DNA of 29,142 nt, taken from assembly GCA_046052275.1 (NCBI GenBank), contig JBJOMQ010000006.1:1-29142 (forward strand), written 5' to 3'. The translations under genes and the position numbers were made by a program. Each line of letters opens with the position of its first letter. Within the stretch, counting starts at the first letter, position 1. This DNA comes from UBA668 sp046052275 (GTDB lineage: Bacteria; Actinomycetota; Acidimicrobiia; Acidimicrobiales; Ilumatobacteraceae). Shown here piece by piece: positions 6,446 through 15,587 of the stretch. The notes under the pieces were generated by a model. That model saw nothing but the letters and a program-made list of their open reading frames with translations. It had not been told where the DNA came from and did no database searches.

Positions 6446-7956
6446 TGCCACCGGGGCCGATTCGCCGTCTCGGCCGGATGGCTGGCGTGCTGGTCCTGGC
6501 CGCGTCGACGGCCACCGTCGCTGCAGTGGCAGCCGGGCGGCGCCGCCGGCGGCGTGCGGGGTCGCCCACCGCATCCACGGCCGCCCATGTCCGCACTCGT
6601 CGGCTGCACCGCAACGCCGACCTCGCCCGGCTCGGCACCACTGTCGGCGCCGCCTACGCCACCACGGCCGCTCGCAAGGTGTTCGCGTCTGCCGAGCGGC
6701 GCATCGAACTCGACCGCGAGCGCGAACTGCGCACCGCAGACGCAGTCGCCGAGCGGCTGGGCAGCATGAAGGGCGCCCTGATGAAGCTCGGGCAGATGGC
6801 GAGCTACGTCGACGAGGGCCTCCCAGCGCCGCTGCGCGAGGCACTCGCCCAACTGCAGTCGAACGCACCCCCCATGAGCGCCGATCTCGCTGCCGAGGTC
6901 ATCGAACGAGATCTCGGCGCAGCGCCCGAGCGGCTCTTCGTGGAGTGGGATCCCGATCCGATCGCTGCCGCGAGCATCGGCCAGGTGCACCGCGCCGTCG
7001 TCGTCGATCCGGTCTCGGGCGCCGAGCGTGCCGTGGCGGTGAAGGTGCAGTACCCGGGTGTCGCCGACGCCGTCGGCGCCGATCTCCGCAACGCCGACCT
7101 GCTCGGACTCATCCTGCAGCAGGGATTCGGTGGCCTCGACCCCACCGAGCTCGTCACCGAGGTCAAGGCGCGGCTCACCGAAGAGCTCGACTACCGACTC
7201 GAGGCACGCAATCAGCAGCTCTTCGCCGAGCGATACCGAGGTCATCCCTTCATCCACGTTCCCGAGATCGTGCCGAGTCTCTGCGGATCGGCCGTCATCA
7301 CCAGCGAACTCGTCACCGGCAGCACCTGGCGCGACCTGCTCGAGTGGCCGCAGGAGGAGCGCGACCTCGCGGGCGAGACGCTGTTCCGGTTCGTGTTCCG
7401 CAGCCTGTATGGCATGCACGCCTTCAACGGAGACCCGCATCCCGGCAACTACCTCTTCCACGGCGGCGGCCGCGTCACCTTCCTCGACTTCGGACTGGTG
7501 AAGCACTTCGACAGCAGCGAGATGGACACCTTTGTCAGCATGGTGAAGGCTGCCGCCTACGACCACGATGCGATTGCCTTCCGCCGCATCCTTGAACGCG
7601 CCGGCATGATCCGGACCGACTGCCCGTCGGGCGATGACGAGGTCGGCGAGTACTTCAGCCACTTCTACGAGAGCGTGCGAGACGACCGCGTCATCACATG
7701 GAGCAGCGAATACGCCAGTCGCATCGTGCGCCACACGTTCGACCGCACGAGCCCGATCGCCCAGTACGCAACGGTGCCGAAGGCGTTCGTCTTCATCCAG
7801 CGGATCAATCTCGGTCTCTACGCCCTGCTCGGTGAACTGCGCGCAACCGGCAACTACCGGCGGATCGCCGAGGAGCTGTGGCCGTTCGTGCAGGGGCCAC
7901 CGAGCACGCCGCTCGCCGAGGCCGAGCATTCGTGGCTCGCCGGCAACGGTCGCTGA
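6445..7956 (+). CDS. ABC1/UbiB (AarF) family atypical kinase-like protein
   Basis: This 503-residue protein belongs to the ABC1/ADCK/UbiB family, which supports ubiquinone or related isoprenoid-lipid functions and has ATPase activity. Family hallmarks appear in order: KLGQ (114-117), AAAS replacing the glycine-rich loop (174-177), the ATP-binding Lys200 in VAVKVQYPG, catalytic GDPHPGN (Asp330, Asn335) and DFG with Asp348. A hydrophobic stretch at residues 12-31, followed by a run of Arg, suggests an N-terminal membrane anchor. The start at 6445 overlaps the preceding stop (TGATG), so the gene is translationally coupled. An in-frame upstream ATG at 6397 lies inside the hydrolase gene and is less likely. 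In actinobacteria, which use menaquinone, the true substrate is unknown. Confidence 0.85.
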   Translation: MPPGPIRRLGRMAGVLVLAASTATVAAVAAGRRRRRRAGSPTASTAAHVRTRRLHRNADLARLGTTVGAAYATTAARKVFASAERRIELDRERELRTADAVAERLGSMKGALMKLGQMASYVDEGLPAPLREALAQLQSNAPPMSADLAAEVIERDLGAAPERLFVEWDPDPIAAASIGQVHRAVVVDPVSGAERAVAVKVQYPGVADAVGADLRNADLLGLILQQGFGGLDPTELVTEVKARLTEELDYRLEARNQQLFAERYRGHPFIHVPEIVPSLCGSAVITSELVTGSTWRDLLEWPQEERDLAGETLFRFVFRSLYGMHAFNGDPHPGNYLFHGGGRVTFLDFGLVKHFDSSEMDTFVSMVKAAAYDHDAIAFRRILERAGMIRTDCPSGDDEVGEYFSHFYESVRDDRVITWSSEYASRIVRHTFDRTSPIAQYATVPKAFVFIQRINLGLYALLGELRATGNYRRIAEELWPFVQGPPSTPLAEAEHSWLAGNGR

Positions 7957-7978
7957 CACGCAGCCCGCTCGCATCGCG

Positions 7979-8416
7979 TCACGCTGCCGGAGCGATCACC
8001 ACCACATCCGGCGCGTCATCGAAGCGCGCCACCATTGCAGACCCATCGTCGACCACCACCCGCACCACCCGCGCCCGCCGACGACGCCCGAAGTCGCCCG
8101 GGCGGGCAGCACCCGATCCGACCGCCGCCATCCACCGCGTGCTCACGAATGCCAGTGCATCGGATCCCCGCGCCGCCGCAACACCGGGATGGCCGACGAG
8201 CCCATCGAACGACGTGGCCTCAGCCACGAAATAGGCGCGCGCTGCAGCAGGGGCGCAGTCGTCGAGTGCATCGGGGTCGAGAATGTCGATCGCGTGGAGA
8301 CGAAGCAGCGACGAGTGGGCCACCATCGAGTCGTGGAGCCGGCGTTCGAACCAGCAGGCGAGCTGCAGCGCCAGTGATGAGGACGGGCGGTCGGGACGAG
8401 CGGCAGTGAGGTTCAT
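7979..8416 (-). CDS. Uncharacterised protein, 145 aa
   Basis: I do not recognise a family. The sequence has a helical, Leu/Ala-rich N-terminal half (LALQLACWFERRLHDSMVAHSSLL) and a C-terminal half with beta-strand character (RVVRVVVDDGS, DVVVIAPAA). It has no signal or membrane segment. It ends 22 nt from the convergent UbiB-like gene and is divergent from leuC. I take the ATG at 8416. The frame stays open far upstream, but only as antisense to leuC. Codon positions look gene-like, yet with no family match I keep moderate confidence. Confidence 0.5.
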   Translation of the reverse strand: MNLTAARPDRPSSSLALQLACWFERRLHDSMVAHSSLLRLHAIDILDPDALDDCAPAAARAYFVAEATSFDGLVGHPGVAAARGSDALAFVSTRWMAAVGSGAARPGDFGRRRRARVVRVVVDDGSAMVARFDDAPDVVVIAPAA

Positions 8417-8487
8417 ACCCCGCTGGGCACAACCGTCGAGTTCGATCAGCAGCGCCGCGCCCTTGGGCGCTCGACGTGCAGCGCCCG

Positions 8488-8493
8488 TACACT
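8488..8493 (+). promoter_or_regulatory. -10 box of the leuCD operon
   Basis: TACACT matches TANNNT. A start near 8500 gives a leader of about 52 nt that ends in GAAGGGA (8541-8547), 4 nt before the leuC ATG. No Leu- or Ile-rich leader peptide is present in it. Confidence 0.4.
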
Positions 8494-8551
8494 GCGACTC
8501 CACGTACGGCCGGCTCCGTCCGAGGCCGGCACGGCGACAAGAAGGGAACCC

Positions 8552-9958
8552 ATGTCGACCAGTCCGAGGACACTCGCCCAGAAGGTGTGGGAACGGCACG
8601 TCGTGCACTCCGCGCCCGGCGAACCCGACCTGCTCTACATCGACCTGCACCTCGTGCACGAGGTCACCAGCCCGCAGGCGTTCGACGGACTGCGCCTGAG
8701 CGGGCGCAGCGTCCGCCGCCCCGACCTCACCGTCGCCACGGAGGACCACAACGTCCCCACCGCCGACATCGACCGGCCGATCGCCGACCCGATCAGCGCC
8801 CGGCAGGTCGAGGTGCTCCGGCAGAACACCGCCGAGTTCGGCATCGTCAACTTTCCGATGGGTGACCCCGGTCAGGGAATCGTGCACGTGATCGCCCCCG
8901 AGCAGGGCCGCACCCTGCCGGGCATGACCGTCGTCTGCGGCGACAGCCATACCGCCACCCACGGTGCATTCGGTGCACTGGCATTCGGCATCGGCACCAG
9001 CGAGGTCGAGCATGTGCTTGCCACGCAGACCCTTCCCCAGGCGCGGCCGAAGTGGATGAGCGTGACGGTCGACGGCAGCGCGCCGGCCGGCGTCACCGCC
9101 AAGGACATCGTGCTTGCGATCATCGGTCGCATCGGCACCGGAGGCGGCATCGGCCATGTCATCGAGTACCGCGGCTCGGCCATCCGTGCCCTCTCGATGG
9201 AGGGGCGGATGACGCTCTGCAACATGAGCATCGAGGCGGGCGCCAAGGCAGGCCTCGTCGCGCCGGATGACGTCACCTTCGCCTATCTGAAGGGCCGCAC
9301 GCACGCACCGGCCGGAGAGATGTGGGATGCCGCTGTCGCCGACTGGCGCACGCTCGCCACCGACGAGGGCGCGACGTTCGACACCGAGGTCCACATCGAC
9401 GCCGCCACGCTGCAACCGCAGGTCACGTGGGGCACCAACCCCGGCCAGGTCACCGGCATCGACGGCACCGTCCCCTCGCCCGACGACTTCGCCGACCCGA
9501 CGACGCGCGAGACCGTCACCCGGGCGCTCGAATACATGGGTCTCGAGGCCGGCACGCGCATCCGCGACGTGCGCGTCGACACAGTGTTCATCGGCTCCTG
9601 CACGAACAGCCGCATCGAGGATCTCCGTGCCGCCGCCGAGGTGATGCGCGGCCGCACGGTCACCGTGCCCCGCGTCATGGTGGTGCCCGGCAGCCACGCC
9701 GTGAAGGCCCAGGCGGAATCGGAAGGACTTCACGAGGTGTTCCGTGCTGCGGGTGCCGACTGGCGTGAGCCGGGCTGCAGCATGTGCCTCGCCATGAACC
9801 CCGACAAGCTCGCTGTCGGCGAGCGCGCCGCCAGCACCAGCAACCGCAACTTCGAGGGCAGGCAAGGTCGCGGCGGCCGGACCCACCTCGTCTCGCCCGC
9901 AGTCGCCGCCGCAACGGCCGTCAGGGGAACGTTCGCCACTCCGGAGGACCTGTCATGA
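8552..9958 (+). CDS. leuC: 3-isopropylmalate dehydratase, large subunit
   Basis: LeuC is the 4Fe-4S subunit of isopropylmalate isomerase. With LeuD it converts 2- to 3-isopropylmalate, and it likely also isomerises citramalate for the Ile route. The three cluster ligands are seen as Cys350 (IGSCTNSR), Cys409 and Cys412 (GCSMC). Aconitase-family motifs VCGDSHTATHGAFGALAFG and NRNFEGRQG are intact. Its 468 residues are typical of the bacterial LeuC type that works with a separate LeuD. GAAGGGA precedes the ATG. The stop overlaps the leuD ATG (ATGA), so the two subunits are translationally coupled, as is usual. Confidence 0.95.
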   Translation: MSTSPRTLAQKVWERHVVHSAPGEPDLLYIDLHLVHEVTSPQAFDGLRLSGRSVRRPDLTVATEDHNVPTADIDRPIADPISARQVEVLRQNTAEFGIVNFPMGDPGQGIVHVIAPEQGRTLPGMTVVCGDSHTATHGAFGALAFGIGTSEVEHVLATQTLPQARPKWMSVTVDGSAPAGVTAKDIVLAIIGRIGTGGGIGHVIEYRGSAIRALSMEGRMTLCNMSIEAGAKAGLVAPDDVTFAYLKGRTHAPAGEMWDAAVADWRTLATDEGATFDTEVHIDAATLQPQVTWGTNPGQVTGIDGTVPSPDDFADPTTRETVTRALEYMGLEAGTRIRDVRVDTVFIGSCTNSRIEDLRAAAEVMRGRTVTVPRVMVVPGSHAVKAQAESEGLHEVFRAAGADWREPGCSMCLAMNPDKLAVGERAASTSNRNFEGRQGRGGRTHLVSPAVAAATAVRGTFATPEDLS

Positions 9959-10545
9959 AGTCAGTCCGCGTCATCCAGGGCCGCGGCGTGCCGCTGAAGC
10001 GAAGCGACGTCGATACCGACCAGATCATCCCCGCCGAGTGGCTCAAGCGCGTCGAGCGCACGGGATTCGAGAAGGGGCTCTTCAGCACCTGGCGCGACGA
10101 CCGCAACTTCGTCCTCAACGACGAGCGCTACGCGGGTGCCAGCATCCTGGTCGCCGGCCCGTCGTTCGGCGTCGGCTCGTCACGCGAGCACGCAGTGTGG
10201 GCCATCCAGCAGGGTGGGTTCGACGCCGTCGTCGCACCCAGCTTCAGCGACATCTTCCGCAACAACTGCACCAAGAACGGGCTGGTGCCCGTCGTGGTGC
10301 CTGATGCGGTTGTCGCCGAGATCTGGGAGGCGATCGAAGCCGACCACACCGTCGAGATCGTCGTCGACGTCGAGCGACTCGTCGTCGAGGTGCCAGCACG
10401 CGGCATCACGGCATCGTTCCCGATGGACCCGCAGACCCAGCACCGATTCCTGCACGGCCTCGACGACATCGGCATCACGCTCACGCATGCCTCGTCGATC
10501 GATGACTACGAGGCCTCGCGGCCGTCGTGGCTCGCCCGCCGCTGA
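9955..10545 (+). CDS. leuD: 3-isopropylmalate dehydratase, small subunit
   Basis: LeuD supplies the swivelling domain of isopropylmalate isomerase. The family signatures are RSDVDTDQIIPAEWLKR near the N-terminus, the substrate-recognition loop GPSFGVGSSREHA, and SFSDIFRNNCTKNGLVPV. The length, 196 residues, is normal. GGAGG (9942-9946) sits inside the end of leuC at good spacing from the ATG at 9955, which overlaps the leuC stop. The gene ends 27 nt from the convergent helicase gene, and no clear terminator lies between them. Confidence 0.95.
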   Translation: MKSVRVIQGRGVPLKRSDVDTDQIIPAEWLKRVERTGFEKGLFSTWRDDRNFVLNDERYAGASILVAGPSFGVGSSREHAVWAIQQGGFDAVVAPSFSDIFRNNCTKNGLVPVVVPDAVVAEIWEAIEADHTVEIVVDVERLVVEVPARGITASFPMDPQTQHRFLHGLDDIGITLTHASSIDDYEASRPSWLARR

Positions 10546-10572
10546 GAGGGTGCCGCGAAGCGACCTGTGAGG

Positions 10573-11865
10573 TCAGTCGAGCTCGAAGTCGGCGAGGTGC
10601 CGAAGCTTCGGATTGTTGCTGAACACCTCGACCGGCGGATTCGGCTCGAGGCGCAGCGCCCGCTGCAGGATGCGCACCTGGGTGTGCTGGTTGTACTCGG
10701 CCAGCGTGACCGCCCAGCCATCGCGGCCGGCGCGCGCCGTGCGTCCGCTGCGGTGCAGGTAGTCCTTCACATCGCCGGCCGGCTCGTAGTGGATGACTGC
10801 GCCGATGTCGTCGATGTCGATGCCTCGAGCTGCGACGTCGGTGGCGACCAGAACGTTGAGGTCGCCCTCGGTGAAGCGGCGGAGTGCCTTCTCGCGCGAG
10901 GCCTGACTGAGATCGCCGTGGATTGCAGCGGCACGCACACCGAGATCCTGAAGGTTCCGCTCGACGCGGTCGCACACGCGCTTGGTCTGGCAGAACACGA
11001 CCGTCTTGGCGAATGACGAGGCGATCGACGCCACGACGCGGTCCTTGTCCATGTGGTGGACCGCCAGCCAGAGGTGATGCATCGTGCCGACGGTGTCGGT
11101 GACCGCATCGATGGCCACTTCCTCCGGCTCGCGCATGTACCGGGCGACGAGGTGCGCGACGTCGCCGTCGAGGGTGGCCGAGAACAGCATGGTCTGGTGC
11201 TCGCCGGTGACCTTGCGGAGAATCCACTCGACCTGCGGGGTGAAGCCGTCGTCGGCCATGCGATCGGCCTCGTCGAGCACCACGATCTCGACGGCGTCGA
11301 GTTGCAGTTCGTTTTCCTTGAGCAGGTCGATGAGCCTGAGCGGTGTTGCCACGACGACGTCGACGCCGACCTTGAGGGCGTCGATCTGCTGCTGGCGCGA
11401 CGCACCTCCGTACACGGCGAGCACCGAATGGCCGCTCGCGAGCGCCACTGGTGCGAGCACTTCCGACACCTGCAGTGCCAGCTCTCGGGTGGGCACGAGC
11501 ACGAGGCCGCGAGGCCGGTAGGGCTCGCCCTCACCCTGCAGCCGGGCGAGCATTGGCACGCCGAAGGCGAGTGTCTTGCCCGAACCCGTCTTGGCGCGGC
11601 CGCACACATCGCGGCCGGTGAGCGCCACGGGAATGGCCTTTGTCTGGATCGCGAATGGCTCGGCGAAGCCGGCCGCCTGCAGCCCGAGGTCCACCTGGGC
11701 AGGGACACCGAGCTGTGCGAAGCCGGTGGGGACGTAGTCGTCCATCGTGAGGTGGAAGGTGGCCTGGGAGACCTTCGCATCGACGGCGCTGTGCTGTGAG
11801 TCGTGCTTGCGGGGGCCGCCCGACCGGCGACGCCTGCCGCCCGACGGGCGGTTGTTCTCTGACAT
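10573..11865 (-). CDS. DEAD-box RNA helicase
   Basis: This is an ATP-dependent RNA helicase of 430 residues, with two RecA-like domains and short tails. Motifs in order: Q motif region (PFAIQTKAIP), Walker A AKTGSGKT, PTRELALQV, DEAD (VLDEADRM), SAT, then VFCQTKRV, ATDVAARGIDI and the arginine-finger motif HRSGRTARAGR. The N-terminal 30 residues are basic (GGRRRRSGG), a likely RNA-binding tail. I start at the ATG at 11865, which has TACCCT 10 nt upstream (11881-11876), as in a leaderless mRNA. The frame continues upstream but overlaps the divergent ligase promoter region. It may act in ribosome assembly or mRNA decay; the substrate is not deducible. Confidence 0.9.
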   Translation of the reverse strand: MSENNRPSGGRRRRSGGPRKHDSQHSAVDAKVSQATFHLTMDDYVPTGFAQLGVPAQVDLGLQAAGFAEPFAIQTKAIPVALTGRDVCGRAKTGSGKTLAFGVPMLARLQGEGEPYRPRGLVLVPTRELALQVSEVLAPVALASGHSVLAVYGGASRQQQIDALKVGVDVVVATPLRLIDLLKENELQLDAVEIVVLDEADRMADDGFTPQVEWILRKVTGEHQTMLFSATLDGDVAHLVARYMREPEEVAIDAVTDTVGTMHHLWLAVHHMDKDRVVASIASSFAKTVVFCQTKRVCDRVERNLQDLGVRAAAIHGDLSQASREKALRRFTEGDLNVLVATDVAARGIDIDDIGAVIHYEPAGDVKDYLHRSGRTARAGRDGWAVTLAEYNQHTQVRILQRALRLEPNPPVEVFSNNPKLRHLADFELD

Positions 11866-11875
11866 GTCGGCTCTG

Positions 11876-11881
11876 AGGGTA
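11876..11881 (-). promoter_or_regulatory. -10 box of the DEAD-box helicase gene
   Basis: TACCCT on the minus strand, 10 nt before the ATG at 11865, fits a leaderless start. Confidence 0.4.
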
Positions 11882-11950
11882 CCCCCGATGCGCCGGTACC
11901 GGCCGACACGCCGTCGGGCCCCGTGCCGCCGCCCTGCAACAATGCCGACC

Positions 11951-13510
<1,560 letters not shown>

Positions 13511-13558
13511 CGCCCGCGCCGCCTGCCGGATGCAGTTGCTGACCCTCGCGTGAGTCAG

Positions 13559-13596
13559 CCTGACCAACGCGTCAGGGTGCCTGTCTGATGAATCAG
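13559..13596. promoter_or_regulatory. Candidate operator: inverted GTCAG/CTGAC half-sites
   Basis: Two palindromes lie upstream of the homospermidine synthase operon: CCTGAC-N6-GTCAGG (13559-13576) and CTGATGAATCAG (13585-13596). Further TGAC/GTCA half-sites occur from 13503 to 13556. The repetition suggests a regulator-binding site, but the regulator is unknown. Confidence 0.3.
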
Positions 13597-13623
13597 TGAG
13601 TAGCAGCAGTCGGCATGAGTGGT

Positions 13624-13629
13624 TACGGT
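13624..13629 (+). promoter_or_regulatory. -10-like box of the small ORF-homospermidine synthase operon
   Basis: TACGGT matches TANNNT. A start about 7 nt downstream, near 13636, coincides with the first base of the leader stem at 13637. No good -35 is seen. Confidence 0.35.
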
Positions 13630-13636
13630 GCGTTCG

Positions 13637-13697
13637 CTTTCGAGCCGGACCGGCCGGCCGGAAAGGACCCGACAACCCACTCCTCGTCTCGAAAGGG
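13637..13697 (+). promoter_or_regulatory. Structured leader that pairs the Shine-Dalgarno region (riboswitch-like)
   Basis: CTTTCGAG (13637-13644) is a perfect complement of CTCGAAAG (13688-13695). The 3' arm overlaps the ribosome-binding site GAAAGGG (13691-13697), which is 7 nt before the ATG at 13705. The 43 nt between the arms include a CCGG-rich run able to fold further. Such an arrangement can gate translation. It matches no riboswitch class I know. Confidence 0.4.
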
Positions 13698-13704
13698 CGC
13701 TGCG

Positions 13705-13887
13705 ATGACCACCTCCAACGTTGCTGGTGACCACATCCACCTCGCTGCCGACATGGCTGCCGACACCGACTGCTATCAGCAGGGCCGTAAGGGCATTGCC
13801 TACGCGTGGCACGAGCTGTATGCAGCAGCCCAGGCCGAGACGATCGAGCACGAGCTGTCGCTGCTCGCCCCCGAGTTCGCCGAATGA
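13705..13887 (+). CDS. Small unknown protein coupled to homospermidine synthase, 60 aa
   Basis: The product has 60 residues and no known family. It is acidic and helical-looking, with an Ala-rich, His-containing first half (AGDHIHLAADMAADTD) and a second half YAWHELYAAAQAETIEHELS. The ATG at 13705 has GAAAGGG 7 nt upstream. Its stop overlaps the next ATG (ATGA at 13884-13887), so translation of homospermidine synthase is probably coupled to it. The frame stays open to an ATG at 13615, giving 90 residues. That extension has fewer G/C third positions and coincides with the leader stem, so I prefer the short form. A role as regulator or partner of the enzyme is a guess from position only. Confidence 0.6.
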   Translation: MTTSNVAGDHIHLAADMAADTDCYQQGRKGIAYAWHELYAAAQAETIEHELSLLAPEFAE

Positions 13888-15344
13888 CACAGTTGCCCGG
13901 GCGCGTCCTCGTGCTCGGGTGCGGCTCGGTGGCCCAGGCCACGGTGCCGCTCCTCGTCAGGGACCTCGGTCTCGAGCCAGGCCGAATCACCATCGTCGAC
14001 TTCGTCGACAACCGTCACCGCGTTGCGTCGGCACTCGAGCAGGGTGTTCGGTATGAGTTCGGCCGCGTGACACGGGACAACCTCGACGAATTCCTCTCGG
14101 CCCGACTCGATGCGGGCGACCTGCTCCTCGATCTCGCCTGGAACATCGACAACCCCACGATCCTGCAGTGGTGCCGCGATCGTGGCGTGCGATACCTCAA
14201 CACGAGCGTCGAGCTGTGGGACCCGTACGACGCCATGACGGAGACCGACCCTCTCGATCGCACCCTGTACGTGCGCCACATGGCGATCCGGCGAATGATC
14301 TCGTCGTGGTCTGACAACCGGGGCGCCACAGCCGTGGTCGAGCACGGTGCCAATCCCGGACTCGTCAGCCACTGGGCCAAGCAGGCCCTGACAGAGATCG
14401 CGACGGCGATGCTCTCTGACGGGCTGGCTGGTGGCAATGCCGCACGCCTCGAGGCTGCGCTCACCGGCGACGAGTACGCGGCGCTGGCCATGCTCACCGG
14501 CACGAAAGTGATCCACATCGCTGAGCGCGACACTCAGATCACCGACCGGCCCAAGCGCACCGACGAGTTCGTCAACACCTGGTCGGTCGAGGGCTTCTAC
14601 GAGGAGGGCGTGGCGCCAGCGGAGATCGGCTGGGGCACCCACGAGCGCCAGCTCCCACCGAATGCGTTCGTGCACGCGGGCGAGGGGCCCTGCAACCAGA
14701 TCTGCATCGCTCGGCCGGGCATGGAGACCTGGGTGCGGAGCTGGGTGCCGTGCGGTGAGATCCGTGGCATGGTGATCCGCCACGGCGAGGCCTTCACGAT
14801 GTGCGAGGCGCTCACCGTGCACGACCCCGACGGCCGTGCCGTCTACCGGCCAACGGTCCACTACGCCTACCACCCGAGTGATGCGGCCATCAACAGCGTG
14901 CTCGAACTGCGGATGCGCGGATGGGAGATGCAATCAGCTCAGCGCATCATGAATGCCGAGATCGTGTCGGGTCGCGACGAGCTCGGCGTGCTCCTCATGG
15001 GGCACCCGTACCGCGCCTGGTGGACCGGCTCGCTGCTGAGCATCGACGAGGCGCGTTCGGTGCTCCCCGACCAGAGCGCGACCACGCTGCAGGTCGCCGG
15101 CAGCGTGGTGGGCGCCGTGTCATGGATGCTCGACAATCCGTCAGAGGGAGTGCGCGTCCCCGACGACCTCCCGTGGCGCGAGGTACTTCGTGTCGCCAGC
15201 CGGTATCTGGGAACCCTGCACTCAGGGCGGGCTGACTGGGATCCGGTGAGCAGCCGGCGCGACCTCTTCGCCCGGTTCAGCGACGAGGCTGCCCACGTCG
15301 ACCACGACGATCCCTGGCAGTTCACCAACTTCCTCGTCCGCTGA
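13884..15344 (+). CDS. hss: Homospermidine synthase
   Basis: This 486-residue protein belongs to the saccharopine-dehydrogenase-like family of bacterial homospermidine synthases. These use NAD as prosthetic group to join two putrescine units (or putrescine and spermidine) into the polyamine sym-homospermidine. The N-terminal Rossmann fold shows VLVLGCGSVAQATVPLL. Later stretches such as LLDLAWNIDNPTIL, NTSVELWDPY, VVEHGANPGLVSHW and GPCNQICIARPGMETWVRSW look typical of this family. Length matches bacterial HSS (about 480). The start ATG overlaps the stop of the 60-residue ORF. In-frame upstream codons lie within that ORF and are rejected. No putrescine-forming gene is in the window. Confidence 0.82.
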   Translation: MTQLPGRVLVLGCGSVAQATVPLLVRDLGLEPGRITIVDFVDNRHRVASALEQGVRYEFGRVTRDNLDEFLSARLDAGDLLLDLAWNIDNPTILQWCRDRGVRYLNTSVELWDPYDAMTETDPLDRTLYVRHMAIRRMISSWSDNRGATAVVEHGANPGLVSHWAKQALTEIATAMLSDGLAGGNAARLEAALTGDEYAALAMLTGTKVIHIAERDTQITDRPKRTDEFVNTWSVEGFYEEGVAPAEIGWGTHERQLPPNAFVHAGEGPCNQICIARPGMETWVRSWVPCGEIRGMVIRHGEAFTMCEALTVHDPDGRAVYRPTVHYAYHPSDAAINSVLELRMRGWEMQSAQRIMNAEIVSGRDELGVLLMGHPYRAWWTGSLLSIDEARSVLPDQSATTLQVAGSVVGAVSWMLDNPSEGVRVPDDLPWREVLRVASRYLGTLHSGRADWDPVSSRRDLFARFSDEAAHVDHDDPWQFTNFLVR

Positions 15345-15356
15345 CCGCCGGGCACG

Positions 15357-15385
15357 TTGACATTCGGCCCCTCCAGCGGCAGACT
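15357..15385 (+). promoter_or_regulatory. Promoter of the leuA leader
   Basis: TTGACA (15357-15362) is a perfect -35. CAGACT (15380-15385) follows after 17 nt. The start would fall near 15392, just before the leader-peptide ATG at 15395, so the leader is nearly leaderless. Confidence 0.6.
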
Positions 15386-15394
15386 CGAGGGGTC

Positions 15395-15430
15395 ATGAAC
15401 CGCTGCGGCCTGCTCCTTCTCCTTATGTAG
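15395..15430 (+). CDS. Leu-rich leader peptide of leuA (11 aa)
   Basis: The frame encodes MNRCGLLLLLM and ends with TAG. Five consecutive Leu codons (CTG CTC CTT CTC CTT) directly precede a set of mutually exclusive hairpins and an intrinsic terminator upstream of 2-isopropylmalate synthase. Ribosome stalling at these codons when charged tRNA-Leu is low would switch the leader to the antiterminated fold. Leu-rich leader peptides before leuA are known from other actinobacteria. The sequence here is direct evidence for the same strategy. Confidence 0.85.
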   Translation: MNRCGLLLLLM

Positions 15431-15458
15431 GGCGACAGGCACATACCCCTGCTCGCCC
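15430..15458 (+). promoter_or_regulatory. Anti-antiterminator hairpin of the leuA attenuator
   Basis: GGGCGA-CAGG (15430-15439) pairs with CCTG-C-TCGCCC (15448-15458), giving 10 bp with one bulged C. A ribosome stalled on the Leu codons would mask the 5' arm. That frees CCCCTGC (15446-15452) to pair with GCAGGGG (15476-15482) in the terminator. Confidence 0.7.
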
Positions 15459-15460
15459 GC

Positions 15461-15495
15461 AGCCCCCGCCGGACGGCAGGGGCTTCTTTGTTTTT
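15461..15495 (+). terminator. Intrinsic terminator of the leuA attenuator
   Basis: AGCCCC-C-GCC (15461-15470) pairs with GGC-A-GGGGCT (15475-15484) around the loop GGAC, with one C/A mismatch. It is followed by TCTTTGTTTTT. The 3' arm contains GCAGGGG, the exact complement of CCCCTGC upstream, so the terminator and antiterminator exclude each other. It stands 93 nt before leuA. Confidence 0.8.
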
Positions 15496-15587
15496 CCGGC
15501 CGGCACCGGCGCAGCCGCTCCGGCACCGTCCTTACGACCACCGCCCATCGACCCGCCACCACCGGCACACGAACGAAAGCGCACACC

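Noticed and set aside
6097..7974. Long minus-strand frame across the UbiB-like gene
   Set aside because: It is antisense to a gene with intact motifs and has no ribosome-binding site or family match.
8500..8551. Leader peptide or attenuator before leuC
   Set aside because: I read the frames for Leu, Ile or Val codon runs and found none. Only a weak self-complementary GCCGGC pair is present, with no terminator tail.
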